From: Halobacillus mangrovi
Lineage (GTDB): Bacteria; Bacillota; Bacilli; Bacillales; Halobacillaceae
DNA: 64,000 bases
Reading direction: 5' to 3'
Assembly (NCBI RefSeq): GCF_002097535.1
Contig: NZ_CP020772.1
Location: 2,232,001 to 2,296,000, forward strand
Part shown: positions 16,734 through 24,915 of the stretch, piece after piece
How positions within the stretch are numbered: position 1 is the first letter of the stretch
Layout: each line of letters begins with the position of its first letter
Notes under the pieces: generated by a model
What the model was told of the DNA's origin: nothing
Database searches by the model: none
What the model saw: only the letters and a program-made list of their open reading frames with translations
Made by a program: the position numbers and the translations under genes

Positions 16734-17744
16734 GTGTGTTTTTTTATGAGAGCTATTGTCCATGAGGCAAAGAACGGATTTGAAGGGTTAAAGGTGCAAG
16801 AGGTAGAAAAGCCAAGGCTTGGAGATAAAGATGTAATTGTAAAAGTACATACAGCAGGAATGAATCGAAGAGATATTGCTGTGGTAACGAAGCGGCATAA
16901 AGCCGAAGACCCAGCACTTATCCCAGGATCTGATGCCGCGGGAGTTATTGAAGCTGTGGGTGAATCTGTAACAAAATTTCAAACAGGAGAAGAAGTCGTC
17001 ATTAATCCAGGTCTCGGGTGGCAGGAAAAAAGTGACGCACCTCCTAAAGGGTTTGAAATAGTTGGGTTACCTGATCATGGAACATTCGGAGAGTATTATA
17101 AATGCACGGAGGATCATGTTGAAAAGAAACCATCTCATTTGAATTTTGAGGAAGCGGGTGTGCTGTCTTTAGCAGCATTGACGGCTTATCGTGCCCTTGT
17201 CACAAGGGGGCAAGTGAAAGCTGGGGAAACGGTCATGCTTCCGGGAATCGGCAGTGGCGTTCTGACTTTCGCTTTGAAATTTGCTAAAGCGAAAGGAGCC
17301 CGTGTTATTGTTACGTCAAGGTCAGATGAGAAATTAAAAGAAGCACTATCGCTGGGGGCAGATCGTGCGATAAATACGAATAGTAACTGGAATGAAGAAC
17401 TTTTAGATGAAACCGTAGATCTGCTGATAGAAAGTATTGGTGAAGCCACGTTTGAAAAATCTCTTCATATCATTCGGAAAGGGGGAACCATTGTCACTTT
17501 CGGAGCTACGACGAATGATGAAGTGAAAATAAATATCCGTGAATTTTTCTATGGTCAATACAACTTGCTCGGTACGACCATGGGGAGCGCAGAAGAGTTT
17601 CGCGAGATGCTTTCATTTTTAGAAGAACACAAAATCAAGCCGCAACTGGATCAATTGTTTAAACTGGAGGAATACAGAGAGGCTTTTGAATATTTGCAGG
17701 AGACGAAAAATTTCGGAAAAATCGGGTTTAAGCTCCAGGATTAA
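16734..17744 (+). CDS. Zinc-type alcohol dehydrogenase-like oxidoreductase (YogA/QOR-like)
   Basis: A medium-chain dehydrogenase/reductase of about 332-336 residues. An N-terminal GroES-like domain (GSDAAGVIEAVGE) is followed by a Rossmann domain (about 150-290; GIGSGVLTFALKFAKAKGARVIVTSRSDEK). The arginine context of the last segment suggests NADP(H). The zinc ligands of true alcohol dehydrogenases are not complete, so a quinone-oxidoreductase-like activity is more likely. Start choice is open: AGAGGAG sits close to GTG 16734, while family alignments would favour ATG 16746 (MRAIVHEAKNG). The substrate is unknown. Confidence 0.8.
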   Translation: MCFFMRAIVHEAKNGFEGLKVQEVEKPRLGDKDVIVKVHTAGMNRRDIAVVTKRHKAEDPALIPGSDAAGVIEAVGESVTKFQTGEEVVINPGLGWQEKSDAPPKGFEIVGLPDHGTFGEYYKCTEDHVEKKPSHLNFEEAGVLSLAALTAYRALVTRGQVKAGETVMLPGIGSGVLTFALKFAKAKGARVIVTSRSDEKLKEALSLGADRAINTNSNWNEELLDETVDLLIESIGEATFEKSLHIIRKGGTIVTFGATTNDEVKINIREFFYGQYNLLGTTMGSAEEFREMLSFLEEHKIKPQLDQLFKLEEYREAFEYLQETKNFGKIGFKLQD

Positions 17745-17794
17745 TTTTTTCTGGAATCGACAAACAAACGATGTGTTTCAAATTTTACTTCAAA

Positions 17795-17812
17795 CTTAGT
17801 AGCAACTCCGAA
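17795..17812 (+). repeat. Terminus-associated polar repeat, copy 1
   Basis: CTTAGTAGCAACTCCGAA. It is identical over 18 bases to copy 2 and lies about 110 bases before the RTP-like gene. The orientation is that of all copies left of dif. Confidence 0.8.
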
Positions 17813-17839
17813 AGTCTAGATAAAAACCATGAAAATAAT

Positions 17840-17853
17840 CGAACGAATGTGCG
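17840..17853. promoter_or_regulatory. LexA-like box upstream of the RTP-like gene
   Basis: CGAACGAATGTGCG matches the Gram-positive SOS box CGAAC-N4-GTTCG with one mismatch. It is 67 bases before the start codon and 27 bases after repeat copy 1. Confidence 0.4.
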
Positions 17854-17920
17854 TATTACTGGACAAATCATCCATTCTTTATTGTAAAATAAAGTTAAGA
17901 CTTTATTGGCGAAGGGGTGG

Positions 17921-18307
17921 ATGATTTTGTCTCATAAGAACAATCCGAAACGCTTTGCACTAAATATGAGTGCGGCTCAATTTACGAAGTTTTATATTAT
18001 GCATTTGCTGCAAGTTCATCAGCCAATGATCAGTGAACATTTTAAAGGAAAATTCAAAGCATTGACGAAGAACTGGATTCCTGCACCATCCACGCTGCTG
18101 GACACACTCCACGAGATGACAGAAGAAGGTCTATTGTATCGCAAAGAAGATTATAAGTCACATGATAAAAAGAGACAAAAGGTGTACTGGTATTATTTGA
18201 CTGATCAGGGGAAAGAAGAATTTGATGTTTTAAAGAAAAAGTATAAAATCCTATTTGAAGAACAATTACAAGTATTGAATCAAATTATGAAGGACGTATA
18301 TAAATAA
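17921..18307 (+). CDS. Winged-helix DNA-binding protein, RTP/PadR-like
   Basis: A 126-128-residue basic protein with a winged helix (about 15-90) and a long C-terminal helix suited to coiled-coil dimerisation. By eye it lines up over its length with the replication termination protein RTP of B. subtilis: a short aromatic helix (FYIM), the recognition-helix region ending TLHEMTEEGLL (RTP: SLHELLDDGIL), the wing, then a charged helix. PadR-type repressors share this fold, so RTP function is an inference, supported by the nearby dif and polar repeats. Start is ATG 17921 or TTG 17927; AAGGGG spacing favours the latter. Confidence 0.65.
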   Translation: MILSHKNNPKRFALNMSAAQFTKFYIMHLLQVHQPMISEHFKGKFKALTKNWIPAPSTLLDTLHEMTEEGLLYRKEDYKSHDKKRQKVYWYYLTDQGKEEFDVLKKKYKILFEEQLQVLNQIMKDVYK

Positions 18308-18331
18308 GATCACATCAAAGAGGTGGCACAC

Positions 18332-19327
18332 ATGAAATTAGGGGTCTTGGACCAAAGCCCTATTTCAAAGGGACAGACAGCAGGAGAAGCATTAAGACAG
18401 TCGATCGAACTGGCTAAATTCTCTGAACAACTTGGATTTAGCCGCTATTGGGTAGCAGAACATCACAATACAAATGGTCTTGCAAGCACGTCACCTGAAA
18501 TTCTCATCGGACAAATCCTTGCTTCTACAAGTCGTATTGTAGTCGGTTCCGGAGGTGTTTTGCTGCCACAATACAGCCCGCTTAAAGTAGCTGAGAACTT
18601 TCGTATGCTTGAAAGCCTTTATCCGGGACGTGTTGATCTCGGTCTCGGTCGTTCACCTGGTGGAGGGAAAAAAACACGTCTTGCGCTTACTGACAATTTC
18701 GAAAAACCGTTGAGTTCGTTTTCAAGACAAGTGAAAGAATTACAGAAATTTTTATATGACTCGTTTTCCAAAGGTGAATCTCATTTTGGGGTTCATGCAA
18801 GACCAGACACTTCTGCTCAGCCAGACTTATGGGTTTTAGGATTAACGGAAAGAGGGGCACGCCATGCAGCTGTAAACGGTACAGGCTTTACATTCGGTCA
18901 TTTTATTAACCCTGCCCAGGCAGTGGAAGCTCTAACTGTATATAGAGAAAAATTTAAACCATCAGAGGGCCTGGCTTCTCCAAGAGTGAATGCTTGTGTA
19001 TTTGTGGTGTGCGCTGAAACAGAGCAAGAAGCAGAAGATTTAGCATTAAGTCAAGATATGTGGCTGCTTCAAGTGGAGAAGGGAATTGAAACGCGAATTC
19101 CTCCTGTAGAAAAAGTGAAAGAACACACCTTTACATTAAGAGAAAAAGAAAAGATTAAAAAGAACAGGGAACGCTGCATTATCGGTACTCCGAATCAAGT
19201 ACATAGGGAACTGCTTCGATTAGCTGAAGAATATGAGACGGATGAATTTCTTATTATTACGAATGTGTTTGATTTTGAAAAGAGAAAGGAATCCTACCGC
19301 CTTTTAGCAAAAGAATTGAAGCTTTAA
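18332..19327 (+). CDS. LLM class flavin-dependent oxidoreductase
   Basis: A 331-residue member of the luciferase-like monooxygenase superfamily, a TIM barrel using FMN. Family marks are LGVLDQSPISKG at the start, FSRYWVAEHHNT, SGGVLLPQYSPLKVAENF, LGLGRSPGG and the C-terminal IGTPNQVHREL. It belongs to the single-component MsnO8-like/YceB group of unknown substrate. AAAGAGGTGG precedes ATG 18332. It follows the RTP-like gene by 24 bases in the same direction and may be cotranscribed with it. Confidence 0.85.
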   Translation: MKLGVLDQSPISKGQTAGEALRQSIELAKFSEQLGFSRYWVAEHHNTNGLASTSPEILIGQILASTSRIVVGSGGVLLPQYSPLKVAENFRMLESLYPGRVDLGLGRSPGGGKKTRLALTDNFEKPLSSFSRQVKELQKFLYDSFSKGESHFGVHARPDTSAQPDLWVLGLTERGARHAAVNGTGFTFGHFINPAQAVEALTVYREKFKPSEGLASPRVNACVFVVCAETEQEAEDLALSQDMWLLQVEKGIETRIPPVEKVKEHTFTLREKEKIKKNRERCIIGTPNQVHRELLRLAEEYETDEFLIITNVFDFEKRKESYRLLAKELKL

Positions 19328-19424
19328 GTAATAGGCATTTGCCCATTCCCTTTCACTTATCCTACTTTCACCCATACCTTGCTCCCTTTATCGGCATATA
19401 AAGAAGTAAAGGGGGGGAATTGGA

Positions 19425-19511
19425 ATGAGTAGAGGTTATGGCGGCGGATTCGCGCTTCTTGTAGTTTTGTTTATTCTCCTAATTATTGTAGGAGCTGCTT
19501 GGTGGTATTAA
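19425..19511 (+). CDS. YjcZ-family sporulation mini-protein
   Basis: A 28-residue hydrophobic peptide: MSRGYGGGF followed by one membrane-spanning stretch and ending AAWWY. The Gly/Tyr-rich head and single helix match the YjcZ/YhcV-like family of short sporulation proteins. AAGGGGGGGAAT lies before the ATG, and a terminator directly follows. The function is unknown. Confidence 0.8.
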   Translation: MSRGYGGGFALLVVLFILLIIVGAAWWY

Positions 19512-19517
19512 TTTGAT

Positions 19518-19546
19518 AAAAGTGTGGCGTATGCCACGCTTTTTTC
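19518..19546 (+). terminator. Intrinsic terminator after the mini-protein gene
   Basis: AAGTGTGGC pairs with GCCACGCTT across GTAT, followed by a T run. Confidence 0.85.
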
Positions 19547-19636
19547 GATTTTATTGGCTCACTATGCTTCGCGTTTCATTCGAATCGTTTGTACGCTATA
19601 ATAAAGTACATTATGACTTTTAAAGGATGGAATGAA

Positions 19637-20497
19637 ATGAATCATCAATTACTTGGAACAATTCAAAAAGCAAAAATTTTAAAAAAAATTACAAAAGGGT
19701 TTACGATCAGCGTGAAGGGAACAGAACTATTTCTTGCAGATGAACAAGCCACTGAAGAGATCGAACTGGAGAAAGCAGTGGAAGTTTTCATCTATGAAAA
19801 TAAAAGAGGACAAGCCGTAGCAACGATGACCCTTCCTGAAGCGACCAGAGATTCCTATGGCTGGGCTGCAGTTGCAGAAGTACTTCCTCACTTAGGAGTT
19901 TTTGTTGACATTGGCCTGGAAGATAAGGATATTTTAGTGTCGAGTGATCATCTCCCTTTGTTAAAATCTGTGTGGCCGAAAGAAGGAGACTTTTTATTTG
20001 TAAGTTTAGAGATAGATAAAAAAGGCAGGCTGTTGGCTGAGCCTATTACTGAACGAGAGGTGCTTGACGATTTGGAACAAGCCCCACAATCGCTTCTACA
20101 CACGGTTGTCACTGCACGAGTGTATCGATCAACAAAGGCAGGATCAGCCATTCTAACTGAAGAAGGGTATCGAGGGTTTATTCATCCTCACGAGAGAAAA
20201 GAAGAGCCAAGGCTTGGCGAAACGATTGAAGGTCGGGTTATCGATGTGAAAGAAGATGGTACAATTAATGTTTCCTTACGACCGTTAAAACAAGAGAGTA
20301 TGAAAGAGGATGCTGAGACTATTTATGATTACCTCTTGGAAAACGATGGAGTTATGCATCTCCACGACAAAAGTGATCCTCAAGAGATCAGAGACACCTT
20401 CAATATTAGTAAGGCAGCATTTAAGCGTGCCATTGGCCAGCTGTTGAAAGCAGGAAAAATCGAACTGAAAGATGGAAAAACGACCATTAAGCACTAA
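19637..20497 (+). CDS. cvfB: CvfB-family S1 RNA-binding protein
   Basis: A 286-residue protein matching CvfB/YitL: three S1-type beta-barrel domains (about 1-60, 65-135, 140-215) and a C-terminal winged helix (about 225-283; IYDYLLENDGVMHLHDKSDPQ). CvfB binds RNA and affects virulence-factor expression in staphylococci; in bacilli its role is not settled. ATG 19637 follows AAAGGATGG; an upstream in-frame start has no ribosome site. Repeat copy 2 and a terminator lie downstream. Confidence 0.9.
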   Translation: MNHQLLGTIQKAKILKKITKGFTISVKGTELFLADEQATEEIELEKAVEVFIYENKRGQAVATMTLPEATRDSYGWAAVAEVLPHLGVFVDIGLEDKDILVSSDHLPLLKSVWPKEGDFLFVSLEIDKKGRLLAEPITEREVLDDLEQAPQSLLHTVVTARVYRSTKAGSAILTEEGYRGFIHPHERKEEPRLGETIEGRVIDVKEDGTINVSLRPLKQESMKEDAETIYDYLLENDGVMHLHDKSDPQEIRDTFNISKAAFKRAIGQLLKAGKIELKDGKTTIKH

Positions 20498-20513
20498 GTT
20501 TTTATTGTTAATA

Positions 20514-20531
20514 CTTAGTAGCAACTCCGAA
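20514..20531 (+). repeat. Terminus-associated polar repeat, copy 2
   Basis: CTTAGTAGCAACTCCGAA, identical to copy 1 over all 18 bases, 16 bases after the cvfB stop codon. Confidence 0.8.
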
Positions 20532-20557
20532 CACAATACCAAAAAACAATCAATAAC

Positions 20558-20593
20558 AAAAAGCCTCCGAATTTAAATCGAGAGGCTTTTTAA
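20558..20593. terminator. Bidirectional terminator between cvfB and yusW-like gene
   Basis: AAAAAGCCTC pairs exactly with GAGGCTTTTT; T runs exist on both strands. Confidence 0.85.
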
Positions 20594-20594
20594 T

Positions 20595-21056
20595 TTAATC
20601 TTCGTATTCTTTTTCTATTCCATTTTTATATGTGACATCCAGCTCAAACTCTTTATAAGTTTGGTCAAGGTCTAATATATTAAGGACATCTTGTATAACT
20701 TCTTCCTCTGAACTATCTTCATCAAAACTCATTTCCTGAAATAGGGGAGACAATTGATTGTAAGCTTCTTGTCCAGTGACTTTTTGCTGGTCTAAATCAT
20801 TAATAGTAGCTTTGATGGTATCTTTAGACTGATTGAATTCGATTTCGTAGGAAATACGATCTACATAATCCACTTCAAGGTCGAATTCTTTGAAAGTAAA
20901 TTGATTTTCTTCTCTTAAATTATTCTCGGTGTATTCATAAGTGATCGGTCTTGGGGTATCATCCACTTCTTGTGTATAGGATTCACTTCCGTTATCATTA
21001 CATGCAGTCAAAATCGCTCCTAACATACCTGTTGCCAACATGATTTTCTTATTCAC
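20595..21056 (-). CDS. YusW-like lipoprotein
   Basis: A 153-residue lipoprotein. The start is GTG 21056, placed by GGAGGG 9 bases upstream; the N terminus then reads MNKKIMLATGMLGAILTAC with lipobox LTAC. The mature part is acidic and repeats the pattern FEFDLEVDY / FELDVTYKNGIEKEYED seen in the YusW family of Bacillus. It is likely anchored outside the membrane. No function is known. It is convergent with cvfB and shares its terminator. Confidence 0.75.
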   Translation of the reverse strand: MNKKIMLATGMLGAILTACNDNGSESYTQEVDDTPRPITYEYTENNLREENQFTFKEFDLEVDYVDRISYEIEFNQSKDTIKATINDLDQQKVTGQEAYNQLSPLFQEMSFDEDSSEEEVIQDVLNILDLDQTYKEFELDVTYKNGIEKEYED

Positions 21057-21214
21057 GACTATCCCTCCATTCATTCTTTTTCATAGGATTGCCTAAAGTC
21101 CTCCATTTCATAAATGAGTTATGGAAATGCAGTAAGCAATATAATTCGTTCACATCCTAGAAGGTGATAAAATAGAAATAAGTTCCTCATAGATCAGTGA
21201 AAGGAGGAAGGGAT

Positions 21215-21790
21215 ATGAAAAATGTGCTTTATTTATTTGGCATTGCCCTTTTAGCTGTAGTTGGGACGTTAACTTTCACAAGGCTTTCCGGAGAGGGGAA
21301 GGAAGATATGGAAGGAACAAATAAGTTGACCGTAAAAAAGTACAATGGCGATGAAGTTACTTATACAGATCAAGACTTGAAAAAAATGTTGAGTCCAGTT
21401 CAATACAAAATCACTCAAAATGATGGGACAGAAAAAGCTTTTGAAAATGAATACTGGGACAATATAGAAGAAGGCATTTATGTGGATCTCCTCTCAGGAG
21501 AACCACTATTTAGTTCAGAGGACAAGTACAAATCTGGAACAGGATGGCCGAGTTTCACTAAACCCTTAGTAGAAGAAAACATTGTAACGAAGAAAGATCC
21601 TGGAATTTTTGGAATGCGCACAGAGGTCCGGAGTAAAGAAGGAGACGCCCATTTAGGACATGTGTTCAAAGATGGTCCTGAACCCACTGGTTTACGTTAT
21701 TGCATGAATTCAGCCGCTTTAGAATTTATTCCAAAAAGTGAAATGGAAGCAAGAGGGTATGAAGCATTTTTAGACGAATTTGAATCGTAA
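21215..21790 (+). CDS. msrB: Membrane-anchored methionine-R-sulfoxide reductase MsrB
   Basis: A 191-residue MsrB with an N-terminal hydrophobic anchor (about 3-22) that would place it outside the membrane. The catalytic domain (about 50-188) has [31 protein letters not shown] and RYCMNSAAL with the catalytic Cys163. The CxxC pairs that bind zinc in many MsrB proteins are missing ([13 protein letters not shown]). It repairs oxidised methionine in exported proteins. ATG 21215 follows AAAGGAGG. A terminator follows the stop codon. Confidence 0.9.
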   Translation: MKNVLYLFGIALLAVVGTLTFTRLSGEGKEDMEGTNKLTVKKYNGDEVTYTDQDLKKMLSPVQYKITQNDGTEKAFENEYWDNIEEGIYVDLLSGEPLFSSEDKYKSGTGWPSFTKPLVEENIVTKKDPGIFGMRTEVRSKEGDAHLGHVFKDGPEPTGLRYCMNSAALEFIPKSEMEARGYEAFLDEFES

Positions 21791-21799
21791 ATTATCAAG

Positions 21800-21829
21800 A
21801 AGAAGCTATGTTTTCATAGCTTCTTTTTT
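21800..21829 (+). terminator. Intrinsic terminator of msrB
   Basis: AAGAAGCTATG pairs with CATAGCTTCTT across TTTT, followed by a T run. Confidence 0.9.
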
Positions 21830-21928
21830 ATTTTTCTGAACATTGCCATCAATATGATTTTCCGTTAATATACTTAGGGATGAAGTATATCAAAAAGATG
21901 GCTTCTCTGAAGGGGGATTGTTTCATTT

Positions 21929-22396
21929 ATGATAACCTTAGCTTCGATGGTTAAAGCTGAATTTGATGCCAATATAGATGCGCAGATCAAAGACTACGCT
22001 GATGAAAAAGTGAAAGCAGGGACATGGACTGAAGAGGAAGCTTTTGAGAAATCAAATGAATCGTTTAATAACTTATTGCCAGAGGGGTTAAAGACTTCCG
22101 ATCATTACTTTTTGTCTATAAGAAACGATGAACGAAACGTGGGTTATTTCTGGTATTATTTTGCTAAAGAAGCCAACAATCAAAAGGAAGCGTTCATTTA
22201 TAACTTTCTCATTTTCGATGAACACCGAGGTAAAGGCTACGGAAAAAAAGCTTTAGAAGAACTTGAAAAGCATGTGAAAAAAGAAGGGATAAAGAAGTTA
22301 ACTCTTCACGTTTTTGGTCATAATAAGCGTGCGATTCACCTCTATAATAAAATGAAATTTGATACTACAGACCTTGTGATGTCTAAGCATTTATAA
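21929..22396 (+). CDS. GNAT family N-acetyltransferase
   Basis: A 155-residue acyl-CoA-dependent acetyltransferase. The acetyl-CoA binding motif A is seen in FLIFDEHRGKGYGKKALEELEKH (R/Q-x-x-G-x-G/A form: RGKGYG) at about 95-115, and motif B in LHVFGHNKRAIHLYNKMKF. The substrate is unknown. AAGGGGGA precedes the ATG. It is followed directly by the Fur-controlled nitroreductase promoter. Confidence 0.85.
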   Translation: MITLASMVKAEFDANIDAQIKDYADEKVKAGTWTEEEAFEKSNESFNNLLPEGLKTSDHYFLSIRNDERNVGYFWYYFAKEANNQKEAFIYNFLIFDEHRGKGYGKKALEELEKHVKKEGIKKLTLHVFGHNKRAIHLYNKMKFDTTDLVMSKHL

Positions 22397-22417
22397 TTTA
22401 AGCCTGTTTGAAGCCGT

Positions 22418-22450
22418 TTGACATCTATGGTGAGAACGATTATCATTATC
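22418..22450 (+). promoter_or_regulatory. SigA promoter overlapped by a Fur box
   Basis: TTGACA (22418-22423), a 17-base spacer and TATCAT (22441-22446) form a strong promoter. TGAGAACGATTATCA (22431-22445) matches the 7-1-7 Fur motif TGATAATnATTATCA at 12 of 14 positions and covers the spacer and -10. Binding of Fur would block the polymerase, so the downstream nitroreductase should be iron-repressed. Confidence 0.7.
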
Positions 22451-22483
22451 GTAACAGAATAATAGATTTGAAGGTGAGAGAAT

Positions 22484-23044
22484 ATGGAACACACAAAAAC
22501 AGATTTGGCTAGAATCATTCGCGAACGACGCTCCGTAAAGAGTGGATACTTAGATAGAGAAGTCCCTGAAGATCTAATCAAAGAGCTATTGGAGGATGCC
22601 AGCTATGCTCCTACCCATGGCCTTAGAGAACCATGGCGTTTCATTTTTATTCCCACAGAAGAGGCAGATGGATTCGTTGAAGATCTGGTAAAAACATTTC
22701 CAAAAGACATGCAAGAAAATAGAAGAAATTATTTCAGCCAGCCTGCTGCATTTCTCATTGCCGTAATGAAGGAAGATCCTCGTCAAAAGCAATGGGAAGA
22801 GAATTTCGGAGCGATTAGCTGTTTCATCCAAAACTTCCAACTTCTTGCTTGGGAAAAACAATTAGGAGTCGTTTGGAAAACAAATACTCAAATTCACGAA
22901 CCAAAAGTTCGTGAATTATTAAATGTAAAGCCAGGAGAAAAAATTGTAGGGTTCTTACATCTTGGTTATTTTGAGAAGAAACCGAAGCCAAAACAGCGTA
23001 CTCCTATTGAAGAAAAGCTTACGATATACAAAAACAAACACTAA
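22484..23044 (+). CDS. Nitroreductase family protein
   Basis: A 186-residue FMN-dependent nitroreductase-fold protein. Typical features are the N-terminal RRSVKSGYLDREVPEDLI segment (flavin phosphate contact), SYAPTHGLREPWRF and the closing VGFLHLGYFEKKPKPKQRT. It resembles YdjA/YfhC-type reductases of Bacillus. The Fur box in its promoter suggests a role in iron acquisition or iron-limited redox balance, for example reductive release of iron from chelates, which is an inference. GGTGAG precedes the ATG. A terminator follows. Confidence 0.85.
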   Translation: MEHTKTDLARIIRERRSVKSGYLDREVPEDLIKELLEDASYAPTHGLREPWRFIFIPTEEADGFVEDLVKTFPKDMQENRRNYFSQPAAFLIAVMKEDPRQKQWEENFGAISCFIQNFQLLAWEKQLGVVWKTNTQIHEPKVRELLNVKPGEKIVGFLHLGYFEKKPKPKQRTPIEEKLTIYKNKH

Positions 23045-23049
23045 ACAGC

Positions 23050-23081
23050 AAAAGCACGCCCGTTGCAAGGTGTGCTTTTTT
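23050..23081 (+). terminator. Intrinsic terminator of the nitroreductase gene
   Basis: AAAGCACGCC pairs with GGTGTGCTTT (one G-T) and ends in a T run. Confidence 0.8.
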
Positions 23082-23215
23082 ATTATGAGCTTTTACTGTT
23101 TCCTGCATGTTTAAGTACTCTCAAATTTTTTTACATTTTATTTCGGTTCATTCGTTAGACAGGTTCATTGAGACTACGTACAATGAGAGAGTAGTGAATG
23201 AAAGCAGGTGATCAA

Positions 23216-24130
23216 TTGAAACGGATTTACGTACTTTTACTGCTTGTAATGATGGTATGGGGATTTAACGTATCAGCCATTAAAGTCCTCGTATCCAATA
23301 TCGATCCTATTCTTCTTACATCCATTCGTATTTTTACGGCTGGTGTTGGTGTACTTGTTACCTTATACTTTATGGGGTTATTGAGGAAACCAACAAAGAA
23401 AGAAGTCGCCATCATTTTATACATATCTTTGTTTAATGTGGTGCTTCACCATGCTCTAATGGGAGTGGGGCTCTTATATACCTCTGGAGTTAATGCCGGA
23501 TTAATTGTTGGATTAGGGCCCCTGTTAACGATGATTTTATCTACAATAATGCTTAGCAAAAAGGTAACCCTATTTAAAACCTTTGGGTTCATACTAGGGT
23601 TTGCAGGTGTAGTCGTTACAACACTTACAGGGGCAGAAGGCTTTACCGGAGTCTCACTGGGAGATGTACTGATCTTTTTATCCATTGCCGCACAAGCCTT
23701 CAGTTTTATACTGATAGGAAAATTAAACCCCAGGCTAGATCCTCGACTTTTAACTGGCTATATGCTGCTTATCGGCTCTGTTTTTATTTTTCTAACAAGC
23801 CTCGTTATCGAATCAGATCCAGCTCAAATTATTCAGCTCGCTGATGCCAAGCTGTTAGGGGTTTTTCTATTCAGTGCGTTGATCTGTACAGCTTTTGGAC
23901 ATATGGTTTACAATTTCGCTATCAAACAAGTAGGGCCGGCTGAATCTGCTATCTTTATTAATTTCAACACATTCTTCGCTATCTTAGGGGCTTCTCTTTT
24001 CTTAGGTGAGAAAATCATGATGAACCATATCACTGGGCTGATTCTAATTGTATGCGGCGTAATAATAGGAACTGGAGCTATCCAGCATTTAACAAGACAG
24101 AAAACACATGCTCACAGGCGCACTTCTTAA
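23216..24130 (+). CDS. EamA/DMT family transporter
   Basis: A membrane protein of about 304 residues with ten predicted transmembrane helices, made of two EamA repeats (about 5-135 and 150-290). The N-terminal LVMMVWGFNVSAIK is the usual DMT opening. Members export amino acids, nucleosides or metabolites; the cargo is not predictable. I favour TTG 23216 because AGGTGAT lies just before it; ATG 23198 would add six residues but lacks a ribosome site. The stop codon lies within the loop of its terminator. Confidence 0.85.
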   Translation: MKRIYVLLLLVMMVWGFNVSAIKVLVSNIDPILLTSIRIFTAGVGVLVTLYFMGLLRKPTKKEVAIILYISLFNVVLHHALMGVGLLYTSGVNAGLIVGLGPLLTMILSTIMLSKKVTLFKTFGFILGFAGVVVTTLTGAEGFTGVSLGDVLIFLSIAAQAFSFILIGKLNPRLDPRLLTGYMLLIGSVFIFLTSLVIESDPAQIIQLADAKLLGVFLFSALICTAFGHMVYNFAIKQVGPAESAIFINFNTFFAILGASLFLGEKIMMNHITGLILIVCGVIIGTGAIQHLTRQKTHAHRRTS

Positions 24131-24151
24131 AAGAGAAGGCGCTATTTTTTT
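24118..24151 (+). terminator. Intrinsic terminator of the EamA gene
   Basis: GCGC-A-CTTCTT pairs with AAGAGAAGGCGC, an imperfect stem ending in seven T residues. The stop codon is in the hairpin. Confidence 0.7.
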
Positions 24152-24287
24152 AATGCTGTGCTCGCTTCTCATCTGATCCTTCTCTATATTTCTCATCAAA
24201 AGCTATTAATACAACTCCTAATTTACTTTCCAGCAATTCGATTTCACTTAATTTATCTTGGGAAAGGTTTGCATAATCAAAAGACAT
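24150..24287 (-). CDS. Small hypothetical protein, 45 residues
   Basis: A short minus-strand gene: MSFDYANLSQDKLSEIELLE, then a segment with KLGVVLIAFDEKYREGSDE, ending KRAQH. AAAAGGAGG lies 7 bases before the ATG, an excellent ribosome site, and the composition (acidic, helical) is protein-like. The longer frame on the opposite strand has no ribosome site and is a shadow. I do not recognise the family. It lies alone between two plus-strand genes, its stop abutting the EamA terminator. Confidence 0.7.
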   Translation of the reverse strand: MSFDYANLSQDKLSEIELLESKLGVVLIAFDEKYREGSDEKRAQH

Positions 24288-24423
24288 TTCTTATTCCTCC
24301 TTTTAGTTTATTATCATCGAAATACCATAAGTTATTCGAGATGGAAAGGATTTATAGCAGGATTCTTCATAGCTTTATCGAATTGAATAACATCCTGTAT
24401 TTTGTTTAAGGAGAGTGTCTTCG

Positions 24424-24846
24424 ATGTATGATTTAAAAACAAAAGAAAATGACAATAACGTTATTGAGTTTATTGAAGCCGTTGATCCTAAGAAAAGGAA
24501 AGAAGATGCCTATAGACTACTGGATATTTTTACAGAGACGTCAGGCTATCCAGCGAGAATATGGGGAGCAAGCATCATCGGTTTTGGATCATACCATTAC
24601 AAATATGAATCCGGTCATGAGGGTGATGCACCACTCGTCGGATTTTCTCCAAGAAAAGCAAGAATCAGTCTGTATTTAGCAGCTGGAGATCCCAGTAGAG
24701 ATGAACTGCTTAACCAATTAGGAAAGCACAAAACGGGCAAAGCCTGTGTCTACATCAATAAAATAGACGATATAGATATTGATGTCTTAATGAAGTTAAT
24801 TATCCAGTCCGTGAACCATTTGAAAAAATCATATCCCCACGTTTAA
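24424..24846 (+). CDS. DUF1801 family protein
   Basis: A 140-residue protein of DUF1801 (YdhG-like), with RIWGASIIGFGSYHYKYESG and FSPRKARISLYLAAG typical of the family. Residues DIDVLMKLIIQSVNHLKKSYP close the fold. Function is unknown; some members are tied to iron-sulfur or stress functions without clear proof. AAGGAGAG precedes ATG 24424. Confidence 0.85.
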   Translation: MYDLKTKENDNNVIEFIEAVDPKKRKEDAYRLLDIFTETSGYPARIWGASIIGFGSYHYKYESGHEGDAPLVGFSPRKARISLYLAAGDPSRDELLNQLGKHKTGKACVYINKIDDIDIDVLMKLIIQSVNHLKKSYPHV

Positions 24847-24915
24847 TACACGATGATAGACGAGTCTCTTTATAAACTTTATGATAGAGATATATTTGTA
24901 TAAAGGAGTCTGAAA

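Noticed and set aside
24158..24409. An 83-codon plus-strand frame.
   Set aside because: It has no ribosome site and lies opposite the better-supported 45-residue minus-strand gene.
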